Below are positions 18,118-28,079 of a stretch of DNA of 64,000 nucleotides, one piece after another (position 1 is the first letter of the stretch; every line of letters starts with the position of its first letter). Source of the DNA: a virus; IMG/VR virus record IMGVR_UViG_3300032053_000049, positions 1-64,000 of that record; one strand, given 5' to 3'. The translations under genes and the position numbers were made by a program. Below the pieces are notes generated by a model. It was not told the origin of the DNA. It saw only the letters and a program-made list of their open reading frames with translations, and ran no database searches.

Positions 18118-18706
18118 ATTTAGTCGTAACCTCTTTTTCTAATTCCTCAATTAATTTATTAACTTTTTCTAAATCTAATTCGGCTTCTTTAAGTAACTTT
18201 TTATTTTGAGAACCCGTCCATGTAGTAATATCTCCATTAGCGTGAACCATCTCAATTTTTGAATTGTCTTTTTTTAAATAATCAATGGTTTCTATGACAT
18301 TTTTTCTAAATTCTTTTGCTACAGAAAGTTTATTTTTAAGCATTTTTTCTTCTGTATAATTTTTAAATGTTCCATCAAATACCATTCTTGTTTCTTCTGC
18401 TTGAACACAATCACAACACATACCGGTTTTAGAGAAAAATTTTTCATCGAGTCTATTTCCTAACATACCAACATTAAATCCACATACAGAACACTTTCTT
18501 TTGGTAAATTCTCTTATTAAATTAGCCTGTTCATTTATTCTTATTTTGACCCCATTTTCCATTTTCCATTTAATATTATTTATATCTGTCCAAGAAGTTC
18601 CTTCTTTATGTCGAATTTTTGGTCCTTCATAACCAATCTGTACAAATGCATTATCTCCATCAACTATACGTTTAATAATTTCTATATTATATTTTCTTCG
18701 AGCCAT
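18107..18706 (-). CDS. zinc-ribbon protein upstream of terL, 199 aa
   Basis: Protein with a four-cysteine cluster, KCSVCGFN (about 72-75) and GMCCDC (about 96-99), likely a zinc ribbon. A helical, charged C-terminal half follows, ending in a probable coiled coil (LLKEAELDLEKVNKLIEELEKEV). The gene directly precedes and overlaps terL, the usual place of a small terminase subunit. It does not look like T4 gp16, so a small-terminase or DNA-recognition role is only a suggestion. The leader contains GAAAGGA about 12 bases before the ATG, one of the few Shine-Dalgarno-like sequences here. Confidence 0.75.
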   Translation of the reverse strand: MARRKYNIEIIKRIVDGDNAFVQIGYEGPKIRHKEGTSWTDINNIKWKMENGVKIRINEQANLIREFTKRKCSVCGFNVGMLGNRLDEKFFSKTGMCCDCVQAEETRMVFDGTFKNYTEEKMLKNKLSVAKEFRKNVIETIDYLKKDNSKIEMVHANGDITTWTGSQNKKLLKEAELDLEKVNKLIEELEKEVTTKYGK

Positions 18707-18798
18707 AACTTTAATTTTCCTTTCTCAAACAAATTTTTTATACTCCATCATCCATATAATTTATATATTGTTGTACATATTGTTACAATAATTATAGT

Positions 18799-21093
18799 TC
18801 ATGGATCATCATGTTTAACATTCGGAAGACCAGCGCCGTCAAGAGTAAAATATATATGTCTGTTATATATTGTTACTAATGATTGTTTTGTTCCTATAGG
18901 ATTATTAGTACCACTAGGATCTATACTAAATGAACCAGTAGATAAATAAATATATTTATCATCATGTCGTAAATCGGCAATTTGTGTGGTAGCAAGTCTT
19001 CCACTATTAGAACTCAATCCCAATTTTGTTACAAATCTACTAGAACTTATTTCGTCGGTCGGCCTCTGTATCATTTCAGGAATGTAAAGTTGTCCTACAC
19101 TAATTATTATACTTCCTGCTGTATCCGTTATAGTTCCAGTAACAGTTAAATCACCAACAATATTAGTGCTTCCAGAAGTGCTACCAGGAATATATGGAAT
19201 TAATGAACTTCCTGATGGATCGAAATTTTGAAGAATATTTAAATCGGAATATACTAGATTATGATTGATATCAAATAATTCTGATTTAATAACAAAAGTT
19301 TCATTTGCTACGCTTATTGACCAAGGAACTCTTGTTGTAAATACATCAGGAGAAAAACCATCATCTCCATATACTCTAAAAGATATATTTTTTAAATATG
19401 GTTTACATTTATAAGGAACAATAACCATCGTTCCATATAAATCATTTTTCGGAGTAAAAAAGAAATATTGTTTATCAAAATTACTTAATATACCCACTTT
19501 ATTAGCAACTATTGTTCCTAATAATATTCCGTGTTTGTTATTATAATTTGAATGAAGAGCAGCCTCAGGAACAGAACTAGTTAAATAAAATTTAAGTGAA
19601 GCATCAACGGAAGTGGATTCTTTTTCTATAGATGTATCCACCTGTAAAATATATTGAACTCCCGATTTCAATTCTAAAAAGTTTGAATCATAAGCAGATC
19701 CAGACGTAGCATTAAATTGATAAGAATTATAAGGCACATAAATGGCATTTCTATTACTACTAACAGAATCATTTTTTACAATAGCATATTCATTTCCATC
19801 CCACATACTGTAAGTTGTGGCAGTTAAATGACATGAATCTATAAAATTACTTGGAGAGTGTGACATTCCTACATATTGACTACTCGTAAACCAATATCTA
19901 CCTATATGTTCATCGTTATAAAATTTTCCTAATAATTCATAAAATTTATTTTGTGTTAAATTATCTCTGAGTAATTCATTTACAAACAAAGGTTCATCCG
20001 AAATTATAGAATAATCTGCATTAGAAACCAAACTTTTACGATATAATTTATGACGAGCAAGAAATCCAGTAAATGTTCTGATATTTCTATAAGTTAGATC
20101 AGCATAAGATTGTTTTACTATAAAAGAAACACCACCTATAGCCGAAGTTTGATAACTTGATGTTTCATTATTATAAGAAATATAAGGATATGTTATATTA
20201 AAATTTGTATCATTAATATTTGTTAGAATTATATTATTTTTTGTATCACTATAATAATAAGGATCTTGAAATTTAGCTGTTTTATTATCCACTATCTCCG
20301 AAATAATAAAAGAAGCCGTTCTTACTGTTGGTATAATATATGCGTTAGAATAAGGAACTTGGATGGTATTAATATATAACGTAACTGTAGATCCAATCAT
20401 TTGAGAATTAAAAGCATCTTTATCATTTACAGGATTTGATGGTATAACTGGATATGTACAAACTAATCTATAATCTACATTTATATTTCTTCGATTTATT
20501 GAAGGTAAAATCGTATCCTTGGGAGGATCTACTGATATACCGTATCCTCCTCCATTAAATACTATAGTTTCTTTTAATGTAGAAGTAACATTACTACTTA
20601 TAACAGGAACCAAAATAGAATCAATTTCTATAGTTGGTCTGGCATAAAAACGAACTTTGGATGAATTTTGAAGAGTTTTATCGATGGTGATGTTTTGCTG
20701 CCATTTTACTGTTCTTCCATCAATTAAAGTTCCAAAACATATTAATTTACCAATACCATCTGACGTATCATTATATACATGAATAGATAAAACAAATGAT
20801 GTTGCCTCTTTATAAGCATATGTTCTAGCCGCTTCATCTGTAACCTTGGCCATTTCAATATAGAGATTATTTCCAGCAGAATCTATACATTCTACAATAA
20901 TCTCTGAACCTGTTTTAAGGAAGGAGGAACCATTTAAGGCAAAAGCGTTTCTACCGGCCGTAAATTTTGGATTGAACTCGCTGATTATAAAATACCGCGA
21001 TAAATACTGAGTATCATTTACATCTGCTCGACGAGTCAATAAACCATAATAAATTCCTTTACGTCCAAAACTATCTAATAAATTCAATGACAT
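18799..21093 (-). CDS. virion structural protein, 764 aa
   Basis: Large beta-rich protein with no known enzyme motif. It has many Tyr/Asn/Ser/Thr-rich strands and a C-terminal region with SGSTNIVGDLTVTGTITDTAG, typical of phage fibre or appendage proteins that display repeated 'VTGTI' segments. It is likely a tail-associated or neck fibre protein. It sits alone between the fused SbcDC-like gene and the packaging genes. Its start codon lies in a CATATG/CATATG inverted repeat with the TATTTATA octamer in the loop. Confidence 0.75.
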   Translation of the reverse strand: MSLNLLDSFGRKGIYYGLLTRRADVNDTQYLSRYFIISEFNPKFTAGRNAFALNGSSFLKTGSEIIVECIDSAGNNLYIEMAKVTDEAARTYAYKEATSFVLSIHVYNDTSDGIGKLICFGTLIDGRTVKWQQNITIDKTLQNSSKVRFYARPTIEIDSILVPVISSNVTSTLKETIVFNGGGYGISVDPPKDTILPSINRRNINVDYRLVCTYPVIPSNPVNDKDAFNSQMIGSTVTLYINTIQVPYSNAYIIPTVRTASFIISEIVDNKTAKFQDPYYYSDTKNNIILTNINDTNFNITYPYISYNNETSSYQTSAIGGVSFIVKQSYADLTYRNIRTFTGFLARHKLYRKSLVSNADYSIISDEPLFVNELLRDNLTQNKFYELLGKFYNDEHIGRYWFTSSQYVGMSHSPSNFIDSCHLTATTYSMWDGNEYAIVKNDSVSSNRNAIYVPYNSYQFNATSGSAYDSNFLELKSGVQYILQVDTSIEKESTSVDASLKFYLTSSVPEAALHSNYNNKHGILLGTIVANKVGILSNFDKQYFFFTPKNDLYGTMVIVPYKCKPYLKNISFRVYGDDGFSPDVFTTRVPWSISVANETFVIKSELFDINHNLVYSDLNILQNFDPSGSSLIPYIPGSTSGSTNIVGDLTVTGTITDTAGSIIISVGQLYIPEMIQRPTDEISSSRFVTKLGLSSNSGRLATTQIADLRHDDKYIYLSTGSFSIDPSGTNNPIGTKQSLVTIYNRHIYFTLDGAGLPNVKHDDP

Positions 21094-21111
21094 ATGTTAT
21101 AAATACATATG
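21091..21111 (-). promoter_or_regulatory. CATATG inverted repeat with TATTTATA loop at a start codon
   Basis: CATATG (21091-21096) and CATATG (21106-21111) flank TTATAAATA. On the coding strand the octamer TATTTATA ends four bases before the ATG, and that ATG is part of the downstream CATATG. It is either a weak start-codon hairpin or a promoter-like element; so short a spacing would imply a nearly leaderless transcript. Confidence 0.4.
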
Positions 21112-21213
21112 GTAATATAGTTTTAACTGTTTAAATATGATACAGCAGATTCCATTAAAAGATTACATTTGTGGCATAGAATAATTTATAATTAAGAGAA
21201 ATGTCTAACAAAA

Positions 21214-24200
21214 TTAAATATATTGTATTTTTGAAAATCCATCTTTTTTAGTTATCTCTATATTATCATTAGATATATCCTTAATAGAATCAATATGCGA
21301 CACTATGATAATATAATCGAAAAAAGTTTTCAGATATGAAAAAAATGTACTCATAGATGATAAATTTTCAGCATCTAAAACTCCACATGGTTCATCAAGG
21401 GCAAGAAAATTAGAACGCGGCAAATTACTCAGGCTAATTAGGGCCACACGAATTGCTGTTGATAAAATAAACTGTTCCATCCCACTTCCAAGACTCATAA
21501 GCCATCGTCTTTCATCATATACAATGTAAGGAATGATATTCTTACCATCGACATCAAATTTAGCGTGAAATTCTACAATTTGACTTAAAATACTATTAAC
21601 TTCATTCTCAATGGCTGGTACCGCAGAACAAATAATTTCATAAGGAATTCCGTCTCGGCAAATAGATTGAACATAAAGATCATACGCTTTATATTGTTTT
21701 TCAACTTCTTTAACTTTAGAAATTTTATTTGTTAACTCTTCAATTTTAGAATGTAAAACGGAAGTTTTACCAATAAGAGTTCTAAGTAATTGATTTTGTT
21801 TATTTTCTTCATACGCAACCATAGACCATTTATTTTCTAATATATTACCAATCCTTTTAACTTCTATGTTATTAATAATGGATTCTTTATGATTATTAAA
21901 TTCCACCAATTTCTTTTCAAATGATTCTAATAATATCTTCTTATTATCACGAGTTTTGATAGAATCCTCTTGTCTCTTAGTATATCCTAAATATTTTTCC
22001 TGAATATTCATTCTCTCTTTTAAAAGAAAATTATATGTTTTATTTTCTTCTTCGACCCATTTAATATCATCTATTTTCTTAATTGTGTTATTTTTACGTG
22101 TAACCAATTCTTCTATAATAGGTTTATATGTAATAAGACGTTCATTCGATTTAGTTGCTTCAATAGAAATATTGTCAGCATTTTTTACACAAAATCCACA
22201 ATTAGGATCAAATTGATAATTCTCCAATCGACCTGCCTTTTCTTTAAAAATTTTCGCTTCTGCTACTTTCTGTGATAATTCGATTTCTATTTGATTTTTC
22301 TCAACATTTAATTTTTGGTATTGTTCATACAACTTAAAAATATTCTTATCTTCTATTTTTTTAATTTTATTTCTAATATCAATCATAATATTATCACATT
22401 CCTTCATTTCTTTTTGTAAAGAATCTAAGGTTGATTGATATTGTAAAATTAAATGTTTATTTGATTCGATATCTTCTATAATATCTTTTTCTGATAAATT
22501 AGAAATTCCTTCTATTTTTATTAATTTAGCATTATTTTCAGTTACCAAACGTTGTAATTGTTCCTTTTTATCACATACAATTTTAAAGTTTTCATTCTCA
22601 ATTTTAAAAAGCAATTCTACTTGAGATAAAGCATCAGAATTTGTTTTTAAATCTTCCTCAAAATCTTCATTTTTATACACACGAAGAATGGAAATAATTT
22701 CATTCAATTTAGAATTGGCTTCTTCATGAAGAATATCAAAAACATTAAGACCTAAAAATTGTGCCAGTAAATCTTTTCGTCCTGAATCTCCAATATCAAT
22801 AAATGAAGTTTCATATTTACCAGATCGTTGAACACTTAAACTGGTTAAAAGAAAATCTTCATAAGTGCCTACATAATTACGTATGGTAGAATTAGTATCT
22901 ACTCTCTCCACTCCGGTAAGATTTTCTTCAACTCCATTTATCATTCTCCAAAATTTAACGTTAACCTTAACGTTGCCTTTTTTATCCATTTTACCAACTC
23001 TTTCGATGAAATAATGGATTTCGTTAATGTTAATCTCCAATTGTGCTCGACAACTCATTTTTTGATCATTGATAATATTATTGGTTTTAAAATCTCGTTC
23101 ACATTTATCAAAAATACACCACGATAAAGAACTCATAATACTACTTTTTCCTAAAGCATTTTTACCAAATATACCAACTAATCCATTCATTTTTGTAAAA
23201 TCTATTATATTATTTTCTCCATAACTAAATAAATTATCCCATTCAAATTTAATAGGATTCCAACGAATATTTTTTGCTATATTATCGGTTTTTACTTCGT
23301 CATTAGTCTTATTATTAATATCAATTACTGTTTTAATCAATTCTTCATCTTTAATACCAAGTTTATTATTAAGATATTCTGTAATAAGTTTAATTTGATG
23401 TTCTTTATTTTTTATATCACCACGAATTAAATTTTCAGTTAAAGTTGTTTGTCTTTTTTCTTCATCCTTAACATTTTCTCTCGTATAAGTCGGTGGTTCT
23501 ACAAATTCTGTAATTTCTTTTAATTTCTTTAAAACCTCTTTTGTTTCGGTTGGTAAAGTCTCATATAAAGATAATCTGATTCTTGATTTCTTGGGTATAT
23601 CAGAAAGATCAGTTTTAATCTTTCCTTCATCAACTTTAATCGTAAAATAACCATAATCATTTGGTATTTCTATGTGTTGATATGATTTTTCTTTAAGATT
23701 CCATAATGTATAACCATGTCCTTTTAAAGATTCTCCGTGATTTTGTTGGCATAAAGAGCCACAATATCGAATATATGGTTTATTTTGATCAAAATCATAT
23801 TCTTGAAGAGTCTGTTGGAGGTGTATATCGCCAAGCATGCAAATTTCGTGTCCATCAAACATTGAAAGAGGCATTGATTTATCAGATATTTTAAATCCTA
23901 AATCTGTAATTGCACCATCAACTTGTCCGTGATATAAACAAATAAAATATTCATATTGATTTCTATAAATTGATGGTATATCTTTACCTTTCAAATATTT
24001 CTCCGATTCATCAAATATACTATAATTATTTATACAAATATTACCTAATCCATATAAACCACTTTCTTTTAAATAAAATAAATTTGGATGATTAATTGCC
24101 TCAACAATTGGACTTAATGGATCTAATCTATGTTTATTGGCTAAATTTAAGTCGTGATTACCAGCAATTAAAATTGTAGGTCTTAAATCTGATAAACAAC

Positions 24201-24432
24201 ATAAAAACTCTTTTGCTAATTGAATACATTCCGCGGTTAAATCTAATTTTGAGTGAAATAAATCTCCACAAAAACAAATTAACGTTTCTTTCGGAGTTTC
24301 TTTTACTAAATAAAATAATCTTTGAAATACTTCACGAAATTCATCGTGACGTTTTAAAAGCCTAATATGGCAATCCGCAATTTGAATAACAAAATCTATA
24401 TTTTTAATTTTTGTATCTAATATCTTTATCAT
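21214..24432 (-). CDS. fused Mre11-Rad50 (SbcD-SbcC; T4 gp47-gp46) recombination nuclease
   Basis: A 1072-residue single chain joining both subunits of the DNA-end processing complex used in recombination-dependent replication. The N-terminal phosphodiesterase shows QIADCHIR (Asp20, His22), CGDLFHSK (55-62), AGNHD (90-94), LYHGQ (167-170) and GDIH (201-204). The Rad50 part begins near residue 390 with Walker A GKNALGKSS (423-431), then long coiled coils and a zinc hook Cys745-x-x-Cys748 (DPNCGFCVKN). It ends with the ABC signature LGSGMEQ (981-987) and Walker B NFLALDEP (1008-1015). All key residues are present, so it should be active. T4 encodes these as two genes. No frameshift or stop separates the halves. 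Confidence 0.92.
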   Translation of the reverse strand: MIKILDTKIKNIDFVIQIADCHIRLLKRHDEFREVFQRLFYLVKETPKETLICFCGDLFHSKLDLTAECIQLAKEFLCCLSDLRPTILIAGNHDLNLANKHRLDPLSPIVEAINHPNLFYLKESGLYGLGNICINNYSIFDESEKYLKGKDIPSIYRNQYEYFICLYHGQVDGAITDLGFKISDKSMPLSMFDGHEICMLGDIHLQQTLQEYDFDQNKPYIRYCGSLCQQNHGESLKGHGYTLWNLKEKSYQHIEIPNDYGYFTIKVDEGKIKTDLSDIPKKSRIRLSLYETLPTETKEVLKKLKEITEFVEPPTYTRENVKDEEKRQTTLTENLIRGDIKNKEHQIKLITEYLNNKLGIKDEELIKTVIDINNKTNDEVKTDNIAKNIRWNPIKFEWDNLFSYGENNIIDFTKMNGLVGIFGKNALGKSSIMSSLSWCIFDKCERDFKTNNIINDQKMSCRAQLEININEIHYFIERVGKMDKKGNVKVNVKFWRMINGVEENLTGVERVDTNSTIRNYVGTYEDFLLTSLSVQRSGKYETSFIDIGDSGRKDLLAQFLGLNVFDILHEEANSKLNEIISILRVYKNEDFEEDLKTNSDALSQVELLFKIENENFKIVCDKKEQLQRLVTENNAKLIKIEGISNLSEKDIIEDIESNKHLILQYQSTLDSLQKEMKECDNIMIDIRNKIKKIEDKNIFKLYEQYQKLNVEKNQIEIELSQKVAEAKIFKEKAGRLENYQFDPNCGFCVKNADNISIEATKSNERLITYKPIIEELVTRKNNTIKKIDDIKWVEEENKTYNFLLKERMNIQEKYLGYTKRQEDSIKTRDNKKILLESFEKKLVEFNNHKESIINNIEVKRIGNILENKWSMVAYEENKQNQLLRTLIGKTSVLHSKIEELTNKISKVKEVEKQYKAYDLYVQSICRDGIPYEIICSAVPAIENEVNSILSQIVEFHAKFDVDGKNIIPYIVYDERRWLMSLGSGMEQFILSTAIRVALISLSNLPRSNFLALDEPCGVLDAENLSSMSTFFSYLKTFFDYIIIVSHIDSIKDISNDNIEITKKDGFSKIQYI

Positions 24433-24445
24433 AACTTATTTTGTT

Positions 24446-25414
24446 TTATTCTATAAAATTTACACCTGAATTATAATCAATCATAATATTTTTTTTCTCT
24501 TCCAACAAAATAAAATTACATTTAAGATAATTTTTTATTTCATTTGTTCTATTTAAATCTTTTTTCTTTATATTTCCATCTTTATCATAATGGTGATGAT
24601 TATTTTCAAAATATTCTATTACTATATTTTTTTCTTTATCATAACCATCAACCCAATAACCTAATTCCTTAATATAATATTCTCCGCCATTCATTGCATG
24701 CTGAAAATTATATCCATTTTTCTTTCCATATTCATCTATCAACTTACAAGCATTTATATTAAAATTAGGTTTTAATTGATGTCCACCATTTTTAATTTTT
24801 TCTACTCTTTTTATATGAGATAATCTAACTTTTCTTTTGTGTTCTTCAGATAATGGTTTATGATTTCCATAATTTGGATTTTTTTCTCCGTTCCAACGGC
24901 CAGTTCTAATGGCTAATATTTTCATTTTTTTAATAGTTTCGTCTGAATAAGGATTTTTTTTCCCTTTATTCCAGGCATCTAATCCATAGGTTGGACTTAA
25001 TGAACCAGACATTCCATACATTGGATGTAAAGAACCAATCCTTCCATAACAAGGATTATTTTCTCCTTTATTCTTTTCAGAAAGTTTTTTTCTTGTTTCA
25101 TTAGATGGGTGTCTTCCTAGCATTCTTTCTCTTTGTTTTTGCTTTTGATCTTCAGATATTTTTTGTCCTTTATGACAAAGAGATGAAGCACACGATTTAC
25201 AAATATAAGGTTCTTTTGATTCTTTATAATATCTGTAATTTAAAAATGTGTGAATATATCCACATTTAATACATTTTTTATCCAACGTTCCTTTATATCC
25301 CCTTCGCCTTGACGCACAGGCCCTACAGGTTCTATTATACTTGATACTTTCATTATATTGACCAACAGATTTATATTCTATTACTTTATTACATTGTGGG
25401 CATATCTTTATCAT
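24446..25414 (-). CDS. NUMOD3-repeat homing endonuclease, 322 aa, possibly inactive
   Basis: Free-standing mobile endonuclease. The N-terminus has zinc-binding Cys pairs (CPQC, CRAC, CIKC, CKSC). The middle has NUMOD3-type repeats (NNPCYGRIG, HPMYGMSG, NPNYGNHK). The C-terminal nuclease has YWVDGYDKEKNIVIEYFENNHHH (split here as VDGYDKEKN and IEYFENNHH). Its paralogue at 49561-50517 reads LEVDEKQHF at this place, so the usual Asp is Phe here, which may impair catalysis. The neighbours are primase upstream and the SbcDC-like gene 13 bases downstream. An AAGGA sits 13 bases before the ATG. Confidence 0.82.
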   Translation of the reverse strand: MIKICPQCNKVIEYKSVGQYNESIKYNRTCRACASRRRGYKGTLDKKCIKCGYIHTFLNYRYYKESKEPYICKSCASSLCHKGQKISEDQKQKQRERMLGRHPSNETRKKLSEKNKGENNPCYGRIGSLHPMYGMSGSLSPTYGLDAWNKGKKNPYSDETIKKMKILAIRTGRWNGEKNPNYGNHKPLSEEHKRKVRLSHIKRVEKIKNGGHQLKPNFNINACKLIDEYGKKNGYNFQHAMNGGEYYIKELGYWVDGYDKEKNIVIEYFENNHHHYDKDGNIKKKDLNRTNEIKNYLKCNFILLEEKKNIMIDYNSGVNFIE

Positions 25415-25446
25415 ATATCTAATTATCCTTCAACAATAAATATAAA

Positions 25447-26391
25447 TCATTTACAATTTATTCTCATTTTTTCTTTAATTATAAAGGAAAAATCTACTTT
25501 TTTAGCATCTTTTATCAACTTATTCATTTCTATAAACCCAATTTCATTCGGATCTTTTTTTGTTAATTTTACAAATTTTATATTATTTAATCCCAATTTT
25601 AAAAATTCTTCACAAATACGAATAGAATCTCTTTCAGCATCTTTATCTAAACAAACATTAACAGAAACATTAGTTTGTATTAAACGTTCTAATAAAGAAT
25701 CTGATATGGTTTTTCCAAATAAAGGAATAGAATTATTTCTTATAGTTATCGCATTAAATGGAGATTCTACAATAGTCACCGGTTCATTCCAATTTATAAA
25801 AACCTCAAAACCAACAATATCTTTTGTCCAAGGAGAAAGCATATATTTAAACGGTGATTCTCCAGAAAAATCTCGTGCTGAGAAAAAATTTAAATTTCCA
25901 TCTTTATCGTAAGAAGGAATTATAATACGTTTAGCATATTCTCCCCATTCACAATAACCGATATTATATCTTATAACGTCATTTTTTGTAACCCCCCGTT
26001 CATTTAGATAATACCAAGCATTTCCATATAAAAATGAATCGGATTTACATATCATTGATTTGAATTCTTTTGGAAGAACGTGAATTTCTTCAGGTTGAAA
26101 CTCTTTTTTTTCACGATAAACGTTTCCAATTATCGAAAATAATTCTTCTATATACTGTTTTGGGGCATGAAGTTTAAAAAATAAACTTTTTAAAGTGGTA
26201 CCTCGAGCATGACAAATCCAACAATGATAAGATCCAAAGTCTACACCATCAAGACAAATTTCAAGTTTAGGAACCTTTTTCTGTTCAAAACAAAAAGGAC
26301 AATGTACCATAGCTTGAACATAATTACGAAGCTTTACATTTTGATTCAATACTCTACTAAGTAAAGAAACAAGTTTTTCCTGTTGTAGCAT
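25447..26391 (-). CDS. DNA primase (DnaG/T4 gp61-like)
   Basis: Makes RNA primers for lagging-strand synthesis. It has an N-terminal zinc-binding module (CPFC at 31-34 and CWIC at 57-60) and a central primase region (RIIIPSYDKDGNLNFFSARDF). The TOPRIM core shows VTIVESPFNAI (Glu209) and VCLDKDAERD (Asp249, Asp251). At 314 residues it is close to T4 gp61 (342) and lacks a helicase domain. Upstream of its start is a 52-base gap after a fibre gene. Replication genes here are scattered among virion genes rather than grouped. Confidence 0.88.
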   Translation of the reverse strand: MLQQEKLVSLLSRVLNQNVKLRNYVQAMVHCPFCFEQKKVPKLEICLDGVDFGSYHCWICHARGTTLKSLFFKLHAPKQYIEELFSIIGNVYREKKEFQPEEIHVLPKEFKSMICKSDSFLYGNAWYYLNERGVTKNDVIRYNIGYCEWGEYAKRIIIPSYDKDGNLNFFSARDFSGESPFKYMLSPWTKDIVGFEVFINWNEPVTIVESPFNAITIRNNSIPLFGKTISDSLLERLIQTNVSVNVCLDKDAERDSIRICEEFLKLGLNNIKFVKLTKKDPNEIGFIEMNKLIKDAKKVDFSFIIKEKMRINCK

Positions 26392-26443
26392 TATGGAGGT
26401 ACAATATCAGAATTGATAGAAGAGTCAATTTTTTATAGGTTAT

Positions 26444-27592
26444 TTATGCAAAACTGGATGATCGCCATGAAGTTCCGTTATAAACATATAATAAATTACT
26501 CGAACTATCAAAAGTCATTAAACCTTTTGTCGGGGTTAATACAGGAGAACCACTAATAACAGGAATAACCATTGTATTAGGAGCATATATTGAAGCAGTA
26601 ATAACACTACAGGAGATATTACCATAAATATCCAGTATATTTACCGCTGTTGTTCCACCGATAGTTACTTTAACAGCATCTGCACCACCAGCAGCACCAC
26701 CTATAACGCAGGTATTACTACTAGAAACTTTTGCGTTATAACCAATTGCAATACTTCTTTCAACATTAAGATTTGCATTCAATGTATCAGCATATGAACC
26801 AACGAAGGTGGTATAACTTCCGGTTTTTGCCTGATTTCCAGCAAATGATCCAACTTGAGTTGCATTAGTTGCATTAGTTGAATATTGCCCAGTAAATGCT
26901 CCAACTTGCACAGCATTGGTTGCTGTAGTTGAACCGCCGCCGACTGAATTTCCAATTTGAACGGCGTCAGTTGCATCAACGGCATTTTGTCCAGCAGATA
27001 CTCCAATTTGAACTGCGTTGCTCGCAGTAGATGTATTAGCTCCTGCAAGTGCGCCCACTTGAACAGCATAATTAGCAATTGTTGTGTTTACTCCTGCCTG
27101 TATTCCTATTTGAACAGCGTTACTTGCCGTAGCAGAGTTATTTCCTGCTCCCCATCCAACTTGAACGGCTCCATCAGTCTTTTTGTTAGTAGTTGGCGGT
27201 GCATCGCCCGTTCCAATTTGCACCGTGTTTGTAGAAGTCACTCCCTCACTCATACCACCAATTGACGCTCCATCACGAACTATGAGAGTTACTGCATAAG
27301 AGGAAGATGATGCTAATATTGCGGAAGAAGCCCACGATGAAGATATAGAAAACGAAGATGTTCGTGAAAACGATGAAGTTATAGCAAACGAAGATGTGCC
27401 TGCTAAAGATGCGGTTTCTGCATATGAAGATGACGTTTCATAAATAATTTCGTAAGAAGCAGATATTGCTTGAGATGCTGTAATATTGACATTGATAACT
27501 GCTGAACCAGTTCCATTATATAGATAACCATCCTCGATAGTCACCAAAAATGGATATGTGTCTATTGGTCTTTTTCCTCTTAAATCTTTCAT
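26444..27592 (-). CDS. tail fibre/adhesin with Ser-repeat stalk and YadA-like repeats
   Basis: A 382-residue fibre. After a short N-terminal anchor, residues about 45-100 form a near six-residue repeat (TSSFAI, TSSFSR, TSSFSI, SSSWAS) shared with the fibres at 60745 and 61941. Residues about 120-265 hold at least six copies of a NAVQIGxxAG repeat, like the left-handed beta-roll head of trimeric YadA-type adhesins. A C-terminal region ends LMTFDSSSNLLYVYNGTSWRSSSFA, common at fibre ends. It is likely a trimeric receptor-binding protein. The TATTTATA octamer lies six bases before the ATG. Confidence 0.82.
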   Translation of the reverse strand: MKDLRGKRPIDTYPFLVTIEDGYLYNGTGSAVINVNITASQAISASYEIIYETSSSYAETASLAGTSSFAITSSFSRTSSFSISSSWASSAILASSSSYAVTLIVRDGASIGGMSEGVTSTNTVQIGTGDAPPTTNKKTDGAVQVGWGAGNNSATASNAVQIGIQAGVNTTIANYAVQVGALAGANTSTASNAVQIGVSAGQNAVDATDAVQIGNSVGGGSTTATNAVQVGAFTGQYSTNATNATQVGSFAGNQAKTGSYTTFVGSYADTLNANLNVERSIAIGYNAKVSSSNTCVIGGAAGGADAVKVTIGGTTAVNILDIYGNISCSVITASIYAPNTMVIPVISGSPVLTPTKGLMTFDSSSNLLYVYNGTSWRSSSFA

Positions 27593-27598
27593 ATATGG

Positions 27599-27606
27599 TA
27601 TAAATA
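27599..27606 (-). promoter_or_regulatory. TATTTATA octamer, 6 bases before a fibre gene
   Basis: Coding-strand octamer ending six bases before the ATG of the YadA-like fibre, in the gap after the small GIY-YIG gene. Confidence 0.35.
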
Positions 27607-27656
27607 GTAAGAAGGAAGACTTAATTTAGTTTCTTATTACAAACTCTCTAAGATTA

Positions 27657-28061
27657 TTATTTTCTATTTCTTATCCTAATATTAACGATTTCATTATAAT
27701 AATTAACATCAAAAATAGCGTTTTTATCTATTATCTCCTTGGTTTCAAAATACGATAATAACATCTTAGATGGTTGGAACGATAAGATTTCAAAGGAAAA
27801 ATTCTCTTTACCAAATTTGATTATGTCTTTATTAAGTTTATTACTACTTCCACAGTATATTTTCCAGTCACTCTCAATTAGATAACGTCGAGCATTTATC
27901 CTACCTTTTAAAGGTTTTCTTTTCTTTTTGTTTTGAAGAAGCTTTTTCCCTATATATTTTTTATCAATCAAAGTATTGGTTATTAAATAAATAAACCCAA
28001 TCGAGTCGATTGGGATTTCTTGTGAGTTATTTGGATGTAATTTCCAATGTCCAAAATTCAT
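27657..28061 (-). CDS. small GIY-YIG endonuclease-like protein, 134 aa
   Basis: The N-terminal half carries a GIY-YIG signature in variant form (GFIYLITNTLIDKKYIGKK), followed by WKIYCGSSNKLNKDIIKFGKENFSFEIL, typical of short phage GIY-YIG proteins. A conserved Glu in LLSYFETKEI is the likely metal ligand. There is no clear DNA-binding C-terminus, unlike larger homing endonucleases. It is probably a mobile or host-DNA-cutting nuclease and sits between two virion-type genes. Confidence 0.75.
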   Translation of the reverse strand: MNFGHWKLHPNNSQEIPIDSIGFIYLITNTLIDKKYIGKKLLQNKKKRKPLKGRINARRYLIESDWKIYCGSSNKLNKDIIKFGKENFSFEILSFQPSKMLLSYFETKEIIDKNAIFDVNYYNEIVNIRIRNRK

Positions 28062-28079
28062 AACTTATTTTTAAATCAA

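Noticed and set aside
2521-18949. Open plus-strand frames of 60-113 codons inside the minus-strand genes
   Set aside because: They lie antisense to well supported genes, have no domain and are expected in AT-rich, strongly biased sequence.
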